Positions 44,711-54,002 of a DNA stretch of 64,000 nt are shown here, in pieces. Origin of the DNA: Bradyrhizobium sp. BTAi1 (GTDB lineage Bacteria; Pseudomonadota; Alphaproteobacteria; Rhizobiales; Xanthobacteraceae); NCBI RefSeq assembly GCF_000015165.1, contig NC_009485.1:992001-1056000 (forward strand), in the 5' to 3' direction. The translations under genes and the position numbers were made by a program. The notes below the pieces were generated by a model. The model saw only the letters and a list, made by a program, of their open reading frames with translations, did not search any database and had not been told where the DNA came from. How positions within the stretch are numbered: position 1 is the first letter of the stretch; each line of letters starts with the position of its first letter.

Positions 44711-45814
44711 ATGGTGAGCGGAGCGGGAAACAAAGCTGGAACGGTGCTGATTTCTCGTCGTCAACCGCCGTTCGCCGGCTGGGTTGCGATCGACGAATTC
44801 GAGGACCTGTTCGCGCGGTTCAGTGACGGACACATCCTCTGTGCCGAGCATCGCTCGATCCGCACCATCGTGGGGCGGACCAAGAGCCGCCTGTTCGGGC
44901 CGTTTCTGCGGTTGGACGATGCGAGCACCGGCGATCTGCTGCTCGTTGTGGCACGCAACCCTAGCGATCTGCGCATGGTGCGCGCCCTTCCAGATGCACG
45001 GAAGCGCTTTCGGCAGATCGTCGGCTATGTGATCGACTCCTATTTCCTGGAGGCCTATGGCCGTTGGGCCGGGCAATATGATCACGTGTTCTCGACCAGC
45101 GAAGAGGGAGCAGAGCTGCTGCGCCGGAAATTCGGCGTCTCCAGTTCCGTGTTGCGTCAGGGCTTCGATTGCCTGCGCTGGGCCAACACCGATGCGGGGC
45201 GCAGCATCGACGTGATCGGCTTCGGCCGTCAGCCGGACAGCTATCATCAGCGCTTCCAGGCCGAATTTCACACCGATCGCTCGAAGGTGCTGTATCTCCA
45301 CTCGCCGCTCGGCGTCCATACCGGACCGGGCGTCTATACCGAGCGGCCGATGCTGCTGAAGCTGCTGCAGCGAGCGAAGATCTCCCTGGCGTTTCACATG
45401 ATGGTGGACCCGATCGGAAACCGGCCGCGTGACGCCGGTTTCGTGACGAGCCGCTGGCTGGAATCGCTCGGCACCGGCTGCGTGGTCGTTGGCAAACGGC
45501 CGGTCGGCGTGATGGCCGACGAGATGTTTCCCTGGCCGAATGCGACCATCGAAGTTCCGGACGATCCCGCGCGCGCGGTCGCGTTGATCACCGAACTGCT
45601 GGAGGATCCGGGTTTCATTGCCGACACTCGCGCCCGCAACGTCGCCGAGATGTGCCGCCGGCACGATTGGCGGTACCGGATCCGCGACATCTACAAGCAT
45701 CTCCAGCTGCCAGAGCCGGAGCTTTTGAAGCGGGAGCTCCAGGCCCTGGACAGTCTGAAGCTTCAGCCGCCGCTCCAGGCCGTGGCGACGCGCGGGCTCT
45801 CGGGATTCGGCTGA
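44711..45814 (+). CDS. Glycosyltransferase, GT-B type (GT1/GT4-like)
   Basis: 367 residues. The N-terminal half has KRFRQIVGYVIDSYFLEAYG and HVFSTSEEGAELLRRKFGV, and the C-terminal half has VIGFGRQPDSYHQRFQAEFH, SRWLESLGTGCVVVGKRPVG and ITELLEDPGFIADTRARNVA, which match the spore-protein YkvP/CgeB-like transferase half (Glyco_trans_1_2). The donor is unknown. Its TGA overlaps the next start by one base (TGATG), so the pair is translationally coupled. Confidence 0.78.
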   Translation: MVSGAGNKAGTVLISRRQPPFAGWVAIDEFEDLFARFSDGHILCAEHRSIRTIVGRTKSRLFGPFLRLDDASTGDLLLVVARNPSDLRMVRALPDARKRFRQIVGYVIDSYFLEAYGRWAGQYDHVFSTSEEGAELLRRKFGVSSSVLRQGFDCLRWANTDAGRSIDVIGFGRQPDSYHQRFQAEFHTDRSKVLYLHSPLGVHTGPGVYTERPMLLKLLQRAKISLAFHMMVDPIGNRPRDAGFVTSRWLESLGTGCVVVGKRPVGVMADEMFPWPNATIEVPDDPARAVALITELLEDPGFIADTRARNVAEMCRRHDWRYRIRDIYKHLQLPEPELLKRELQALDSLKLQPPLQAVATRGLSGFG

Positions 45815-46809
45815 TGCGCGACCTCAAGGGATTGCCCGAGGATGGGGCGCAGACGCCCCGCCGGCTGTTCATGGTGCTGTCGCCGCGGTCGCTGCCTTAT
45901 GCGCGGCTGGCGCTGCGGAGCCTGTTGCGCAATAGCGTGGAGCCGTTCACGCTGACGCTGATCACCGATGGGCCGGACGATGTGCGTCAGCTTCGGGAGG
46001 AGCTCGAGGGCTTGCGCGCGGGTCCCGCGCCGCAATTGCGGGCGATCGCGGTTCATGGCGAGGCCGATCTCGCCGATCTCGAGGCGGCGCGGTTCGGCCG
46101 CCATCCGGCGCTGCGGCGGTTCCGCCATGGCCATCCCTGCTGGCGCAAGATCACCGATCCCCTGCTGCTGAGCGAGGCGGGGGAAGAGATGGTCGTGCTC
46201 GATCCCGATCTGTATTTTCCCAACCGCTTCAGCTTCGAGCCGACGGCAGCACGCGGCGTGATGCTGATGTGGCAGCGGCCGTCCTGCCTGCTGCCCGACG
46301 AGGTCGTGACATCAGCGATCACGGCCGGCGTGGCGCTGGCGCATCACACCGATATCGGCGTCGCGCAATGGCGGCAGCCGGTCGATCTGGATTGGCTGAA
46401 CTGGCTGATCGCGACGCTCGAGGCGCCGACCCTGCCGCGCCACATGCATATCGAGTCCATCGTCTGGGCCGCGATTGCGATGAAGATCGGCGGCGGCTAT
46501 CTCGATCCCGGCCAATGGGTCTGCTGGCACCGCACGCAATATAAGCGCCTGCTGCGCCGCCTCGGCGTGTCCGGCGCGGCGGTGCTGCAGCGGGAGCGGT
46601 TCTCCGGGATCAAGTGCTTTCACGCCGGCGGCGAGGCGAAATGGTGGCTGGTGGAGGCCCATCAACGCGGCCTGCTCGACCGCAACGACACCGCCACGCA
46701 TCCGGCGCCGCTGCTGCCGTTCGAGGAGCTGCAGCCCTGGCAGTTCCGCATGCTGAAGGCGCGGCGGAGCTGGCTGCGGCGGCTCGGCTATTACGAGCTC
46801 ATGGGCTGA
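45814..46809 (+). CDS. GT-A fold nucleotide-sugar transferase-like protein
   Basis: 331 residues from ATG 45814. It carries a plausible metal-binding DPD motif at 130-132 within MVVLDPDLYFPNRFSFEPT, preceded by a Rossmann-like start (FMVLSPRSLPYARLALRSLL). The acidic site, His-rich MHIESIVWAA and the pattern CWHRTQYKRLLRRLG suggest a glycosyltransferase of the GT8/nucleotide-diphospho-sugar type. Substrate unknown. Coupled to the gene before it. Its 3' end overlaps the convergent GT14 gene by 11 bases. Confidence 0.65.
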   Translation: MRDLKGLPEDGAQTPRRLFMVLSPRSLPYARLALRSLLRNSVEPFTLTLITDGPDDVRQLREELEGLRAGPAPQLRAIAVHGEADLADLEAARFGRHPALRRFRHGHPCWRKITDPLLLSEAGEEMVVLDPDLYFPNRFSFEPTAARGVMLMWQRPSCLLPDEVVTSAITAGVALAHHTDIGVAQWRQPVDLDWLNWLIATLEAPTLPRHMHIESIVWAAIAMKIGGGYLDPGQWVCWHRTQYKRLLRRLGVSGAAVLQRERFSGIKCFHAGGEAKWWLVEAHQRGLLDRNDTATHPAPLLPFEELQPWQFRMLKARRSWLRRLGYYELMG

Positions 46810-47722
46810 GCGCGATCTCGCGGTCGATCAGGTCGAGCAGCGCCAGGCTGCGCTCGTCGAATTTGCGCGCGAACAGCTTGGGCGAGGCCCGCAGGCGCTC
46901 GGCATCGTCGATGTCCAGCGTGCGCGGATAGAGCGGATTCGGACGCTCCCAATCGGCATAGCGCAGATCGTCGCTGACGATCCGGTCGCGGAACGGCGAG
47001 TTCGACAGCAGGCTCTGGAAGAACGATTCGTCGGGAATGAAGACGGTCTTGAAATAGCGGACATAAGCGGGGTTCTGCCGCACGAAGCTGTCGACATAGG
47101 CGACGCAGTCCCTGGTCAGGCACCACCACATCGAGCCGCCATGCGGCCGAAAGCCGAGCGGAAAGCGCCGGCGCCATTTGATCTGGATGTGCCGGCTGCG
47201 GAACGACAATGTCCAATAGAGCACGCGGTTGAGGGCGTTGTGCTCGCCCTGCGCCGCGGTCCAGCGATTGGGCGCGTCGGCGGCAAAGGATTCGATGAAC
47301 TCGGCGTTCGGATGCGCATCGAGCCGGGCGCGTATCTCGTTCTGCGACTTGATCGGATAGTCCTGGCCGGACAGCAGGAAGGCGCGGTCGAACGCCAAGG
47401 TCCTCGTGATCGCCTCGCGCATGCAGCTCAAGGTCGCCGCGACGATGCCGAACCGGCCCCAATAGCAGCGGTGGCGCTCGGTGCAGAGAAACACCTGGCT
47501 GGGCAGCCGCTCGGACAGCGCCTGGAGCTCCTGATAGACCTCGACCGCCGCCCGCTTGTCGACATGAACCACGAAGACATTGCGATCGTCGCGCAGGCGC
47601 TCGATCAGCCGGATGACCTGATGCGGCGCCTTGTGGCACAGGATGAAGAAGGCGAGCCGGGTTGCGCCGCCCGGCCGCGTCAATGCGGTGGCGTCACCCT
47701 GCAGGTCGGGACGGCCGGTCAT
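46799..47722 (-). CDS. GT14-like (core-2/I-branching type) glycosyltransferase
   Basis: 307 residues. The family start is LAFFILCHKAPHQVIRLIER, followed by VFVVHVDKRAAVEVYQEL, FLLSGQDYPIKSQNEIRARL, WWCLTRDCVAYVDSFVRQNP and TVFIPDESFFQSLLSNSPF. This set matches bacterial GT14 enzymes related to beta-1,6-N-acetylglucosaminyl branching transferases. It may make a branch in the EPS. It is the last gene of the minus-strand run that begins at 54544. Confidence 0.85.
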   Translation of the reverse strand: MTGRPDLQGDATALTRPGGATRLAFFILCHKAPHQVIRLIERLRDDRNVFVVHVDKRAAVEVYQELQALSERLPSQVFLCTERHRCYWGRFGIVAATLSCMREAITRTLAFDRAFLLSGQDYPIKSQNEIRARLDAHPNAEFIESFAADAPNRWTAAQGEHNALNRVLYWTLSFRSRHIQIKWRRRFPLGFRPHGGSMWWCLTRDCVAYVDSFVRQNPAYVRYFKTVFIPDESFFQSLLSNSPFRDRIVSDDLRYADWERPNPLYPRTLDIDDAERLRASPKLFARKFDERSLALLDLIDREIALSP

Positions 47723-47752
47723 TGCCAGACCCTCAGTCGAAGCCGGGCGCGG

Positions 47753-48820
47753 TCACGCCAGCGCCCGATCAAGTAGATCGATGGTCTGTTGGATCTCGCT
47801 CAGATCAAAGCAATAGCCGCCGATCTGCTGCCCGCGCATGCCCACGACCATGGCCGACCTGATCCCGAGGCATGCGGTCCATTGCCGTTGATTGGCCGAA
47901 AACCGGTCCGGCGGCTGCAGCACCAACAGGCCGCTGCTGGACGGCATGGCATAGACACAATGTGCAATATGGCTGCCCTCAAGCGAGACAACCAGACGCG
48001 CATCGACCAGCGCCTCAAGCATCGCGTCGAACGGCGTCGTCGCCGTGTCGAGAACGACGAAGCCGCTGCGCGTGAGACCGTCGATGATCTCGGCTTCGTT
48101 CTCGATCCAGCGCCGCGCTCCGTCCTGGCCGCGCTTCAGGTAGACCAATGTGCGACGGCCCTTGTGCGGAAAACGCGCTCCGACCACCGCGCGGAGGCGT
48201 TCGTAGCGCTCGCGCCGCAGGCGGTTGTGATGATAGTCGCTGAAGATCGTCAGATGCCTGATCCGCGCCCGGAACGTCGGCGCGCAGCTCTGGTTGAACA
48301 GCGCCTTGTAGTGCTCGACATGCAGCCCGGTCGGCCCCGGCAGGCACAGCGGAGGCAGACCGAGATCGTCGGCCAGCAGGTGCAGCGTGCAATCGTCACG
48401 CAGCCAATGTCCGAAATATTTCACGCCGTAATAGGACGAGACGAGGGCTGCCTGCTCGATCTCGACGGGCTCGGCCTGCCCATCATATTTCAGCTCACGC
48501 ACGAAGAAGCGCATCGTGCCGGAATAGACCGAGCCGTCGACCAGGGCGACGTCCTTCAGATGATAGGCAATGGTGGGCGCATGGACACCGCTCGATCGCG
48601 TCGCAGTCTCGAGCTCCTGCGCGAGCGTCGATTCCGCGGGCGCGCCGGTGATCCGCTCGATCTGACCATCGAGACAGAGCAATGGAGGGAAACTCGCCTG
48701 CTCTTCGGGAGCAATGATCTCGCGCCGATAGGCTGCGGCTTCCAACGTACCAGGACCGGCAAACAGACGCTTCGCATGACGCCGATACTTCAGTAATTGC
48801 AGGCTTGCGTTCGATATCAT
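47753..48820 (-). CDS. Glycosyltransferase family 61-like protein (DUF563), copy 2
   Basis: 355 residues with the same landmarks as the protein at 33682-34830: YGVKYFGHWLRDDCTLHLLA, TLVYLKRGQDGARRWIENE, SLEGSHIAHCVYAMPSSSG and LVLQPPDRFSANQRQW. Overall divergence shows an old duplication and probably different acceptor or donor sugars. The N terminus shares no signal peptide, so it acts in the cytoplasm. It sits 30 bases upstream of the GT14 gene in the same direction. Confidence 0.8.
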   Translation of the reverse strand: MISNASLQLLKYRRHAKRLFAGPGTLEAAAYRREIIAPEEQASFPPLLCLDGQIERITGAPAESTLAQELETATRSSGVHAPTIAYHLKDVALVDGSVYSGTMRFFVRELKYDGQAEPVEIEQAALVSSYYGVKYFGHWLRDDCTLHLLADDLGLPPLCLPGPTGLHVEHYKALFNQSCAPTFRARIRHLTIFSDYHHNRLRRERYERLRAVVGARFPHKGRRTLVYLKRGQDGARRWIENEAEIIDGLTRSGFVVLDTATTPFDAMLEALVDARLVVSLEGSHIAHCVYAMPSSSGLLVLQPPDRFSANQRQWTACLGIRSAMVVGMRGQQIGGYCFDLSEIQQTIDLLDRALA

Positions 48821-48900
48821 CTAACTAGACATTTGGAAGGCTGGCGAAACGGAGTAATCGCTGAACAATAGCAAGCGATGCTTGTCCAAGGCGAGATGTT

Positions 48901-50109
48901 TCAACTCCGCGGCACAGCTTTCTCGATCGCGGCACCATAGCGCCCCGAGTTCAAGCTGTGACTTGAGAGCCACTGTCGCGCAGGAACTGTATCCTCCAGC
49001 CAGGCTGCGACAAAAGCACCCATGGTGACCGGCAGTTGAATTCGGTTCCACGCGTCCTCCGAGCTTGCCGAGAGCGCTTGGTAGAGCGCGGGATCGTCCA
49101 AGACTTTGACAATCGCCGCGGCCAATTGGTTCACGTCTCCTGCCCGGAAGATCACCGCACTCTCGCCGTCGGTCAGCGCGTTGCGAAACATCGGATGATC
49201 CGAAGCGACGATCGGCGTGCGGGCGGACAGCGCTTCGTAGATCGTCAGCGGCAGTCCTTCCGGATATTCGTGCCGCGACGGTATGACGACGAGATCGGCC
49301 TCCCGCATCAGCTGCGGAACGTCCTCATTGGCGACGACGCCCAGGAAGGTGACGGCGTCCTCGATCGCCAATGCGCGGGCCCGCGCGGCCATGCTGCCGT
49401 CGGCATCGCGCCCGGCCAGCGTCAGCGACACCGGATAGCCCTGGCCGCGAAGTCTGGCCGTAGCAGCCAGGAGATCGCCGACGCCCTTCGCCTGCGACAG
49501 GCTGCCGACATAGAACACCTTGCGGGGACCGTCACCCGTCAGGTTGCGCGACGGATAATCGGTCGGCCGATGTGCCGGGGGCCAGTCCCACGGCACGATC
49601 TTGTCGGCCCGCACACCGATGCCCGCCAGCGACAGGCAGGCGCTGATGCCATGATTGCCGACCCACTCGATCAGCGGATCATTGAGCTGACGGGCCAGCA
49701 GGCGATGGCGGATGGCAGCGCGCAGACCGCCCGCGTTGAAGGAATCTGCCAGCGGCACGATCGTTCGGATCCGGTTCCGCCTGGCCCATCGCAGCACCGG
49801 CGCCAGGGGCGAATTGATCGACAGGCGGTTCGGCTCGGTCCTGGCGACGAATGGCAGCAGCGCGGCCGGATCGAAGCCCGGACGCAAGCCCGCGCCGACG
49901 GCACGAACGCCATTGGCCAGGACCGCATCGTAAGCGGTGTCGCTGACGGCGCAAATCACCGCGACCTGCTCAAGCCTCCTGGCCAGAGATCCGACGAAAT
50001 CCACGGAATGACGCTGCGCGTAATAGGTTTCCTTGCCGCCCGCCGACAGGCGCTCGAACGCCTCCCGATAATCTCCGGCATATTGAACGATTGTGAATCG
50101 CAAGCTCAT
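48901..50109 (-). CDS. Glycosyltransferase family 4-like protein
   Basis: About 402 residues from ATG 50109. The C-terminal donor domain has KVFYVGSLSQAKGVGDLLAA, SLTLAGRDADGSMAARARAL and the E-x7-E block SRHEYPEGLPLTIYEALSAR. The N-terminal half has YYAQRHSVDFVGSLARRLEQ and lacks membrane segments. It is retaining GT-B type. The donor sugar is unknown. It starts 132 bases after the stop of the GT4 gene at 50242 and is probably in the same operon. The start could also be 50151. Confidence 0.85.
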   Translation of the reverse strand: MSLRFTIVQYAGDYREAFERLSAGGKETYYAQRHSVDFVGSLARRLEQVAVICAVSDTAYDAVLANGVRAVGAGLRPGFDPAALLPFVARTEPNRLSINSPLAPVLRWARRNRIRTIVPLADSFNAGGLRAAIRHRLLARQLNDPLIEWVGNHGISACLSLAGIGVRADKIVPWDWPPAHRPTDYPSRNLTGDGPRKVFYVGSLSQAKGVGDLLAATARLRGQGYPVSLTLAGRDADGSMAARARALAIEDAVTFLGVVANEDVPQLMREADLVVIPSRHEYPEGLPLTIYEALSARTPIVASDHPMFRNALTDGESAVIFRAGDVNQLAAAIVKVLDDPALYQALSASSEDAWNRIQLPVTMGAFVAAWLEDTVPARQWLSSHSLNSGRYGAAIEKAVPRS

Positions 50110-50241
50110 GCGTCCATATCTGCCAGGATCTCGGTCCCCATGCTCGATCATCGATGCCCGCGCGGCAGCTGTCCACTGCTGCCGGCGACAGTCTCCGTCA
50201 CGCGCATCGTCGTCGTTAGCGCGGGAACCTGTTACGTCGCA

Positions 50242-51468
50242 TCAGCCGGTTTGGGAAGAACGCGCTTCGCTCGCGCCGGCTTCGAACAGCCGTTTGAGCT
50301 GCTGCGCCGAGGTCTCGATCTGGTGCTGCGCGCGGACGCGGGCGTAGGCGGCTCGTCCCATGGACTGGAGCTCTGCCGGGGCGCTGTCGAGGCAGCGGCG
50401 TATCGCCGCAGCGAGCGCTTCAGCATCGCCGGCCGGAACAAGCCAGCCGTGCTCCTGGTCCCTGACAAGCTCGGGAATCCCGGCGACATAGGTCGAGATG
50501 ACCGGACGGCGCAGCGCCATCGCCTCCATGATCACGACCGGCAGCCCCTCCGCGAAGCTCGGGAGCACCAGCGCGCGCCCGCGCAGAAGGTGTGAACGCA
50601 CCTCCCCCGCGGTGGCCCAGCCGGTGATGCGGATGCGGTCGGCAAGCCCGTGCTTGTCGATCAGTGCGGCGATGTCCTGGCGGAGCTCGCCGTCGCCCAC
50701 GAGCGTCAGCGTGAAGTCGACATTCGCCTCGGCCAGCCGCCGAGCGGCCTCGATCAGGATCAGCTGTCCTTTCTGCTCGCAGAGCCGCCCCACACAGACC
50801 AGGGTCCGGCTGTCGTCGATGTCGGAGTGCGTCTCGAAGTCGGTCTGCTCCAGGCCGCAGCGGACCACCTGGATCTTCCCCCAATGCGCGTGCTCGACCA
50901 GGCGCAGCAATTGGCTGCGGCCAAATGAGCTGATCGCGACGACAAAGGCGGCGTGGCGAATCTTCGCCGCAAGCCCCAACAGCGGTGCCTTGTCGAACTC
51001 CTCGGGCCCATGCACCGTGAAGCTGAAAGGCGGGCCGCCAAGCGCGTGCACCAGCATCGCCACCTCCGCGGAGTTGGTGCCGAAATGGGCATGAACATGC
51101 GCGACGCCGGCCTGGCGCAGCCAGCGCAGGATCAGGCAGGCCTCGGCCAGATACATCAGGTGATAGGGCAGCGACCGTTCGGCACGCCGCGCCATGCGCA
51201 ATGCGAGCAGCAACGCCCACGCGAAGGCGCGCGGCCGCGTGACCGCCGCGAAGGCCGTGGCCAACGCGATCGAGACGGCGCCCTCCTGCAGGACGTAACG
51301 TGTCCTCGCGCGCTCGGCGAGATCCGCCTCATCGACCAGGTCATTGTCCCAGCCGCGAATGGAGATTCGCGTGACTTCCAGGCCCTCGCGCTCCAGGGCG
51401 AGGATTTCACGGCGAATGAAGCTGTGGCTGACCTTCGGATATTGGTTCACCAGATAGGCGATGCGCAT
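50242..51468 (-). CDS. Glycosyltransferase family 4 (colanic-acid WcaL/AmsK-like)
   Basis: 408 residues. N-terminal MRIAYLVNQYPKVSHSFIRR is typical of the EPS GT4 group; later are VHAHFGTNSAEVAMLVHALG, FTVHGPEEFDKAPLL, VCVGRLCEQKGQLILIEAAR, LTLVGDGELRQDIAALIDKH and E-x7-E in PSFAEGLPVVIMEAMALRRP. Retaining GT-B transferase at the inner membrane face. Its ATG lies one base after the stop of the upstream GT2 gene (51470), so the two are coupled. Confidence 0.9.
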   Translation of the reverse strand: MRIAYLVNQYPKVSHSFIRREILALEREGLEVTRISIRGWDNDLVDEADLAERARTRYVLQEGAVSIALATAFAAVTRPRAFAWALLLALRMARRAERSLPYHLMYLAEACLILRWLRQAGVAHVHAHFGTNSAEVAMLVHALGGPPFSFTVHGPEEFDKAPLLGLAAKIRHAAFVVAISSFGRSQLLRLVEHAHWGKIQVVRCGLEQTDFETHSDIDDSRTLVCVGRLCEQKGQLILIEAARRLAEANVDFTLTLVGDGELRQDIAALIDKHGLADRIRITGWATAGEVRSHLLRGRALVLPSFAEGLPVVIMEAMALRRPVISTYVAGIPELVRDQEHGWLVPAGDAEALAAAIRRCLDSAPAELQSMGRAAYARVRAQHQIETSAQQLKRLFEAGASEARSSQTG

Positions 51469-51469
51469 G

Positions 51470-52456
51470 TCACTTGTACTCGATCAGCCGCCCGTGACGG
51501 CCCAGGAGCCGGTTGCGAAAGAACAGGAGCTGCCCCCAGGCTTCGGGAAAGCGCGATAGCTGCTCGAAGAAGGCAAGTTGCAAGCGGGTGCGCCAGCGGC
51601 CTGACATTCTGCGGCTGCGACGAAGAACCTGCGCAGGGTAGATCAGCAGCACGAGCAGCGCCAAGGGACCGGCCAGCAGGAGTCCGGCCAGGATGGCTGA
51701 CGGAATCAGAATCGCCCAGAGCAAGGCTCTGCGCGATTCCCAAACCCAGTGCCGCTCGTCGGTTCTGCCGTGCAAATGAGCGCCCTGGGCAAACGCGTAG
51801 CCGCTGCGGGCCTGCCGTCGCCACCATTGCGAGAAGTGATGCATGGCCGCGTCGTGCAGCGTCATGTCATGATCAAGGCGCCAGATCTTCCAACCCCCGG
51901 CGCGCAGCCGGACACAGAGCTCGGGCTCCTCGCCGGCAATCAGATCGTCCCGATAGCCGCCCGCGGCCTCCAGCGCGTCGACCCGCATCATGACGTCGCC
52001 GCCGCAGGCTTTGGCCTCGCCCACTGGCGTATCCCATTCGCGGTCGCAGATCAGATTGTAGATCGAACGCTCCGGAAAGCGCTCGCGGCGGCGGCCGAAG
52101 GTGGCGCAGACCTGCGGATGTTCGACGAGATAGGTGATCGCGATGGCCGGCCAGTCTTGCTGCAGCTCGCAGTCGCCATCGACGAACTGAACGAGATCGA
52201 TCTCGGGCGCAAGCTGGCGCAATCGCCGCATCCCGGCATTGCGGGCGCGCGCTGCCGTGAACGGCAGGCTCATGTCGAGCGCGACGACGTCGATGCCGGC
52301 CTGCTCGGCCCAGGCCACGGAGCCGTCCGTCGAGCCCGAATCGACATAGACGATCCGGGCGGCGCCATTGATGGAGGTCAGGCAGCGTTTCAGCCGCTCA
52401 CCTTCATTGCGGCCGATCGCGACGACGCCGAACGTGCGAGGGGCTGGGTCAGTCAT
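51470..52456 (-). CDS. Glycosyltransferase family 2 with C-terminal membrane segments
   Basis: 328 residues. GT-A start FGVVAIGRNEGERLKRCLTS, then VYVDSGSTDGSVAWAEQAG, the metal-binding LVQFVDGDCELQQDW, and AGGYRDDLIAGEEPELCVRL with the catalytic ED-like acidic site. Two membrane helices at about 252-285 (ILIPSAILAGLLLAGPLALL) anchor it. It adds a sugar with inversion. Its start overlaps the acetyltransferase stop by 8 bases. Confidence 0.88.
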   Translation of the reverse strand: MTDPAPRTFGVVAIGRNEGERLKRCLTSINGAARIVYVDSGSTDGSVAWAEQAGIDVVALDMSLPFTAARARNAGMRRLRQLAPEIDLVQFVDGDCELQQDWPAIAITYLVEHPQVCATFGRRRERFPERSIYNLICDREWDTPVGEAKACGGDVMMRVDALEAAGGYRDDLIAGEEPELCVRLRAGGWKIWRLDHDMTLHDAAMHHFSQWWRRQARSGYAFAQGAHLHGRTDERHWVWESRRALLWAILIPSAILAGLLLAGPLALLVLLIYPAQVLRRSRRMSGRWRTRLQLAFFEQLSRFPEAWGQLLFFRNRLLGRHGRLIEYK

Positions 52457-52970
52457 CTGCGGTGGACTGCGTTCGGCGCGGCTTGATGATGGCGGGCACG
52501 CCGACGGCGATCGAGTCGTCCGGGACGTCGGTGATCACGACGGCATTGGCGCCGATGACGACGTTGTTGCCGATGCGAATGGGCCCCAGCAGCTTGGCGC
52601 CCGCGCCGATGTCGACGTTGTCGCCGATCACAGGCGCGACTTTCTCCTCGACGCGGCGGAGGCCGATGGTGACGCCGTTCCTGATCCGGCAATTGTCGCC
52701 GATGCGCGTGTAGCCGCTGACAATGATGCCGCCGAAATGATCGATCACGAAGTTGCGGCCGATCTCGGCTTCGCAAGGCAGCTCGATGCCGGTGATGATC
52801 TGGATCAGCTTGAAGCACATCTTGTAGAGCGCTGAGAAGAATTTGCGCAGCAGGGCAGGACGGACCCGGTAGCGCCACCGGCCGAATCGATAGACCAGCA
52901 TCGCCCAGAATCCTTGGGCGCCCCAATCGTGGTCATAGGCCTGCAGGTCGTGTCTGATATTGTCGAACAT
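52449..52970 (-). CDS. Serine-acetyltransferase-like hexapeptide O-acetyltransferase, copy 1
   Basis: 173 residues of the left-handed beta-helix family. Hexapeptide turns run through IGRNFVIDHFGGIIVSGYTR, IGDNCRIRNGVTIG and IGDNVDIGAGAKLLGPIRIG, then IGNNVVIGANAVVITDVPDD. The DHFGG site holds a candidate catalytic His and Asp, as in CysE. In EPS loci such enzymes usually O-acetylate sugars rather than serine. The conserved N-terminal helix (YRFGRWRYRVRPALLRKF) is typical of this subgroup. It overlaps the downstream GT2 gene by 8 bases. Confidence 0.85.
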   Translation of the reverse strand: MFDNIRHDLQAYDHDWGAQGFWAMLVYRFGRWRYRVRPALLRKFFSALYKMCFKLIQIITGIELPCEAEIGRNFVIDHFGGIIVSGYTRIGDNCRIRNGVTIGLRRVEEKVAPVIGDNVDIGAGAKLLGPIRIGNNVVIGANAVVITDVPDDSIAVGVPAIIKPRRTQSTADD

Positions 52971-52991
52971 GCAAGGATCGTCTCTGCGCGC

Positions 52992-54002
52992 CTACCGCGT
53001 CGGTCTCGTCGCCCAGCCGGTCGGACCGAGCAGGGAAAAAGCAAGCTTCAGTTTCTGCAGCTGAGCATGTCGTGGACGATCCTTGCGGGGACGTACGAGA
53101 TCCTTGAGAAGGTCCAGCCCGGCCCCGCAGCAGGTCAGAGCGAGGGAGGCGAGCAATCCTGTCAGCCCATGGTGCTTGCGGAAATACAACATTTCGCTTT
53201 CGACCTGCAGTCGCGCAATCTGCCGTCCTGCGGCGGTCAGCCGGTCATCCGCCTTTGCGCTCTCGCCGCCGATATGAACGACCGTCGCATCACCGAAATA
53301 GGTGACCTGCCAACCCGCTTGCCGGATCCGGCGGCAGTGATCGACCTCCTCATAATAGACGAAAAACCGCGGATCGAAGAGGCCGACCTGGTCGATAGCC
53401 GATTTTCGTATCAGATAGAAGCAGCCTGGGACCCAGTCGCAGGCGCGCGTCCCGGCATGATCCCAACTCATATCGTCGATCATCTGCACGGTCGGGAAGA
53501 GCCGTCCCAGTCCATTCTCTGCGACAAAGACATTCAGCGGCGTCGGGAAGTAACGGCAGGAGGGCTGCAGCGTCCCGCTCTCGCCAGCGAGGCGAACGCC
53601 GAGGACGCCGCACCGGGGATGTCCGTCCATGTAAGCGAACGTCTTCGTCAGCGTGTCCTCGGCAACGAAGGCATCCGTATTGAGCAGCAGGACGTAGCGT
53701 CCGCGGATGCGCGGCAGGGCCTGATTGTTGGCGCGTCCGAAGCCGACATTGCTCGCATTGGCGATCAGCTCGACGTCCGGATATCGGCTCCGAAGCAGCG
53801 TCACCGAATTGTCTCGCGAGGCATTGTCGATGACGATGGTCTGCATCGTGAGCGACTGTCGCGCGGCAAACAGCGCGGCAAAGACGCGCTCCAACAGATG
53901 TTCAGTGTTGTAATTGACCAGAACGACGCTGACGTCGCAAATGTCGGAAATCGGCAACGTCGCTTCGCTCGCAATTGAATTGGTGTTCGAGACGGCGTTC
54001 AC
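52992..54002 (-). CDS. Glycosyltransferase family 2 (rhamnosyltransferase-like)
   Basis: 336 residues. VSVVLVNYNTEHLLERVFAA, IVIDNASRDNSVTLLRSRY and NVGFGRANNQALPRIRGRY are the WcaA/RfbN-type GT2 signature, and YVLLLNTDAFVAEDTL supplies the metal-binding NTD. The acidic site FFVYYEEVDHCRRIRQAGW follows. The C-terminal region is basic (VRPRKDRPRHAQLQKLKL). It overlaps the upstream acetyltransferase gene by four bases (ATGA). Donor sugar unproven. Confidence 0.88.
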   Translation of the reverse strand: MNAVSNTNSIASEATLPISDICDVSVVLVNYNTEHLLERVFAALFAARQSLTMQTIVIDNASRDNSVTLLRSRYPDVELIANASNVGFGRANNQALPRIRGRYVLLLNTDAFVAEDTLTKTFAYMDGHPRCGVLGVRLAGESGTLQPSCRYFPTPLNVFVAENGLGRLFPTVQMIDDMSWDHAGTRACDWVPGCFYLIRKSAIDQVGLFDPRFFVYYEEVDHCRRIRQAGWQVTYFGDATVVHIGGESAKADDRLTAAGRQIARLQVESEMLYFRKHHGLTGLLASLALTCCGAGLDLLKDLVRPRKDRPRHAQLQKLKLAFSLLGPTGWATRPTR

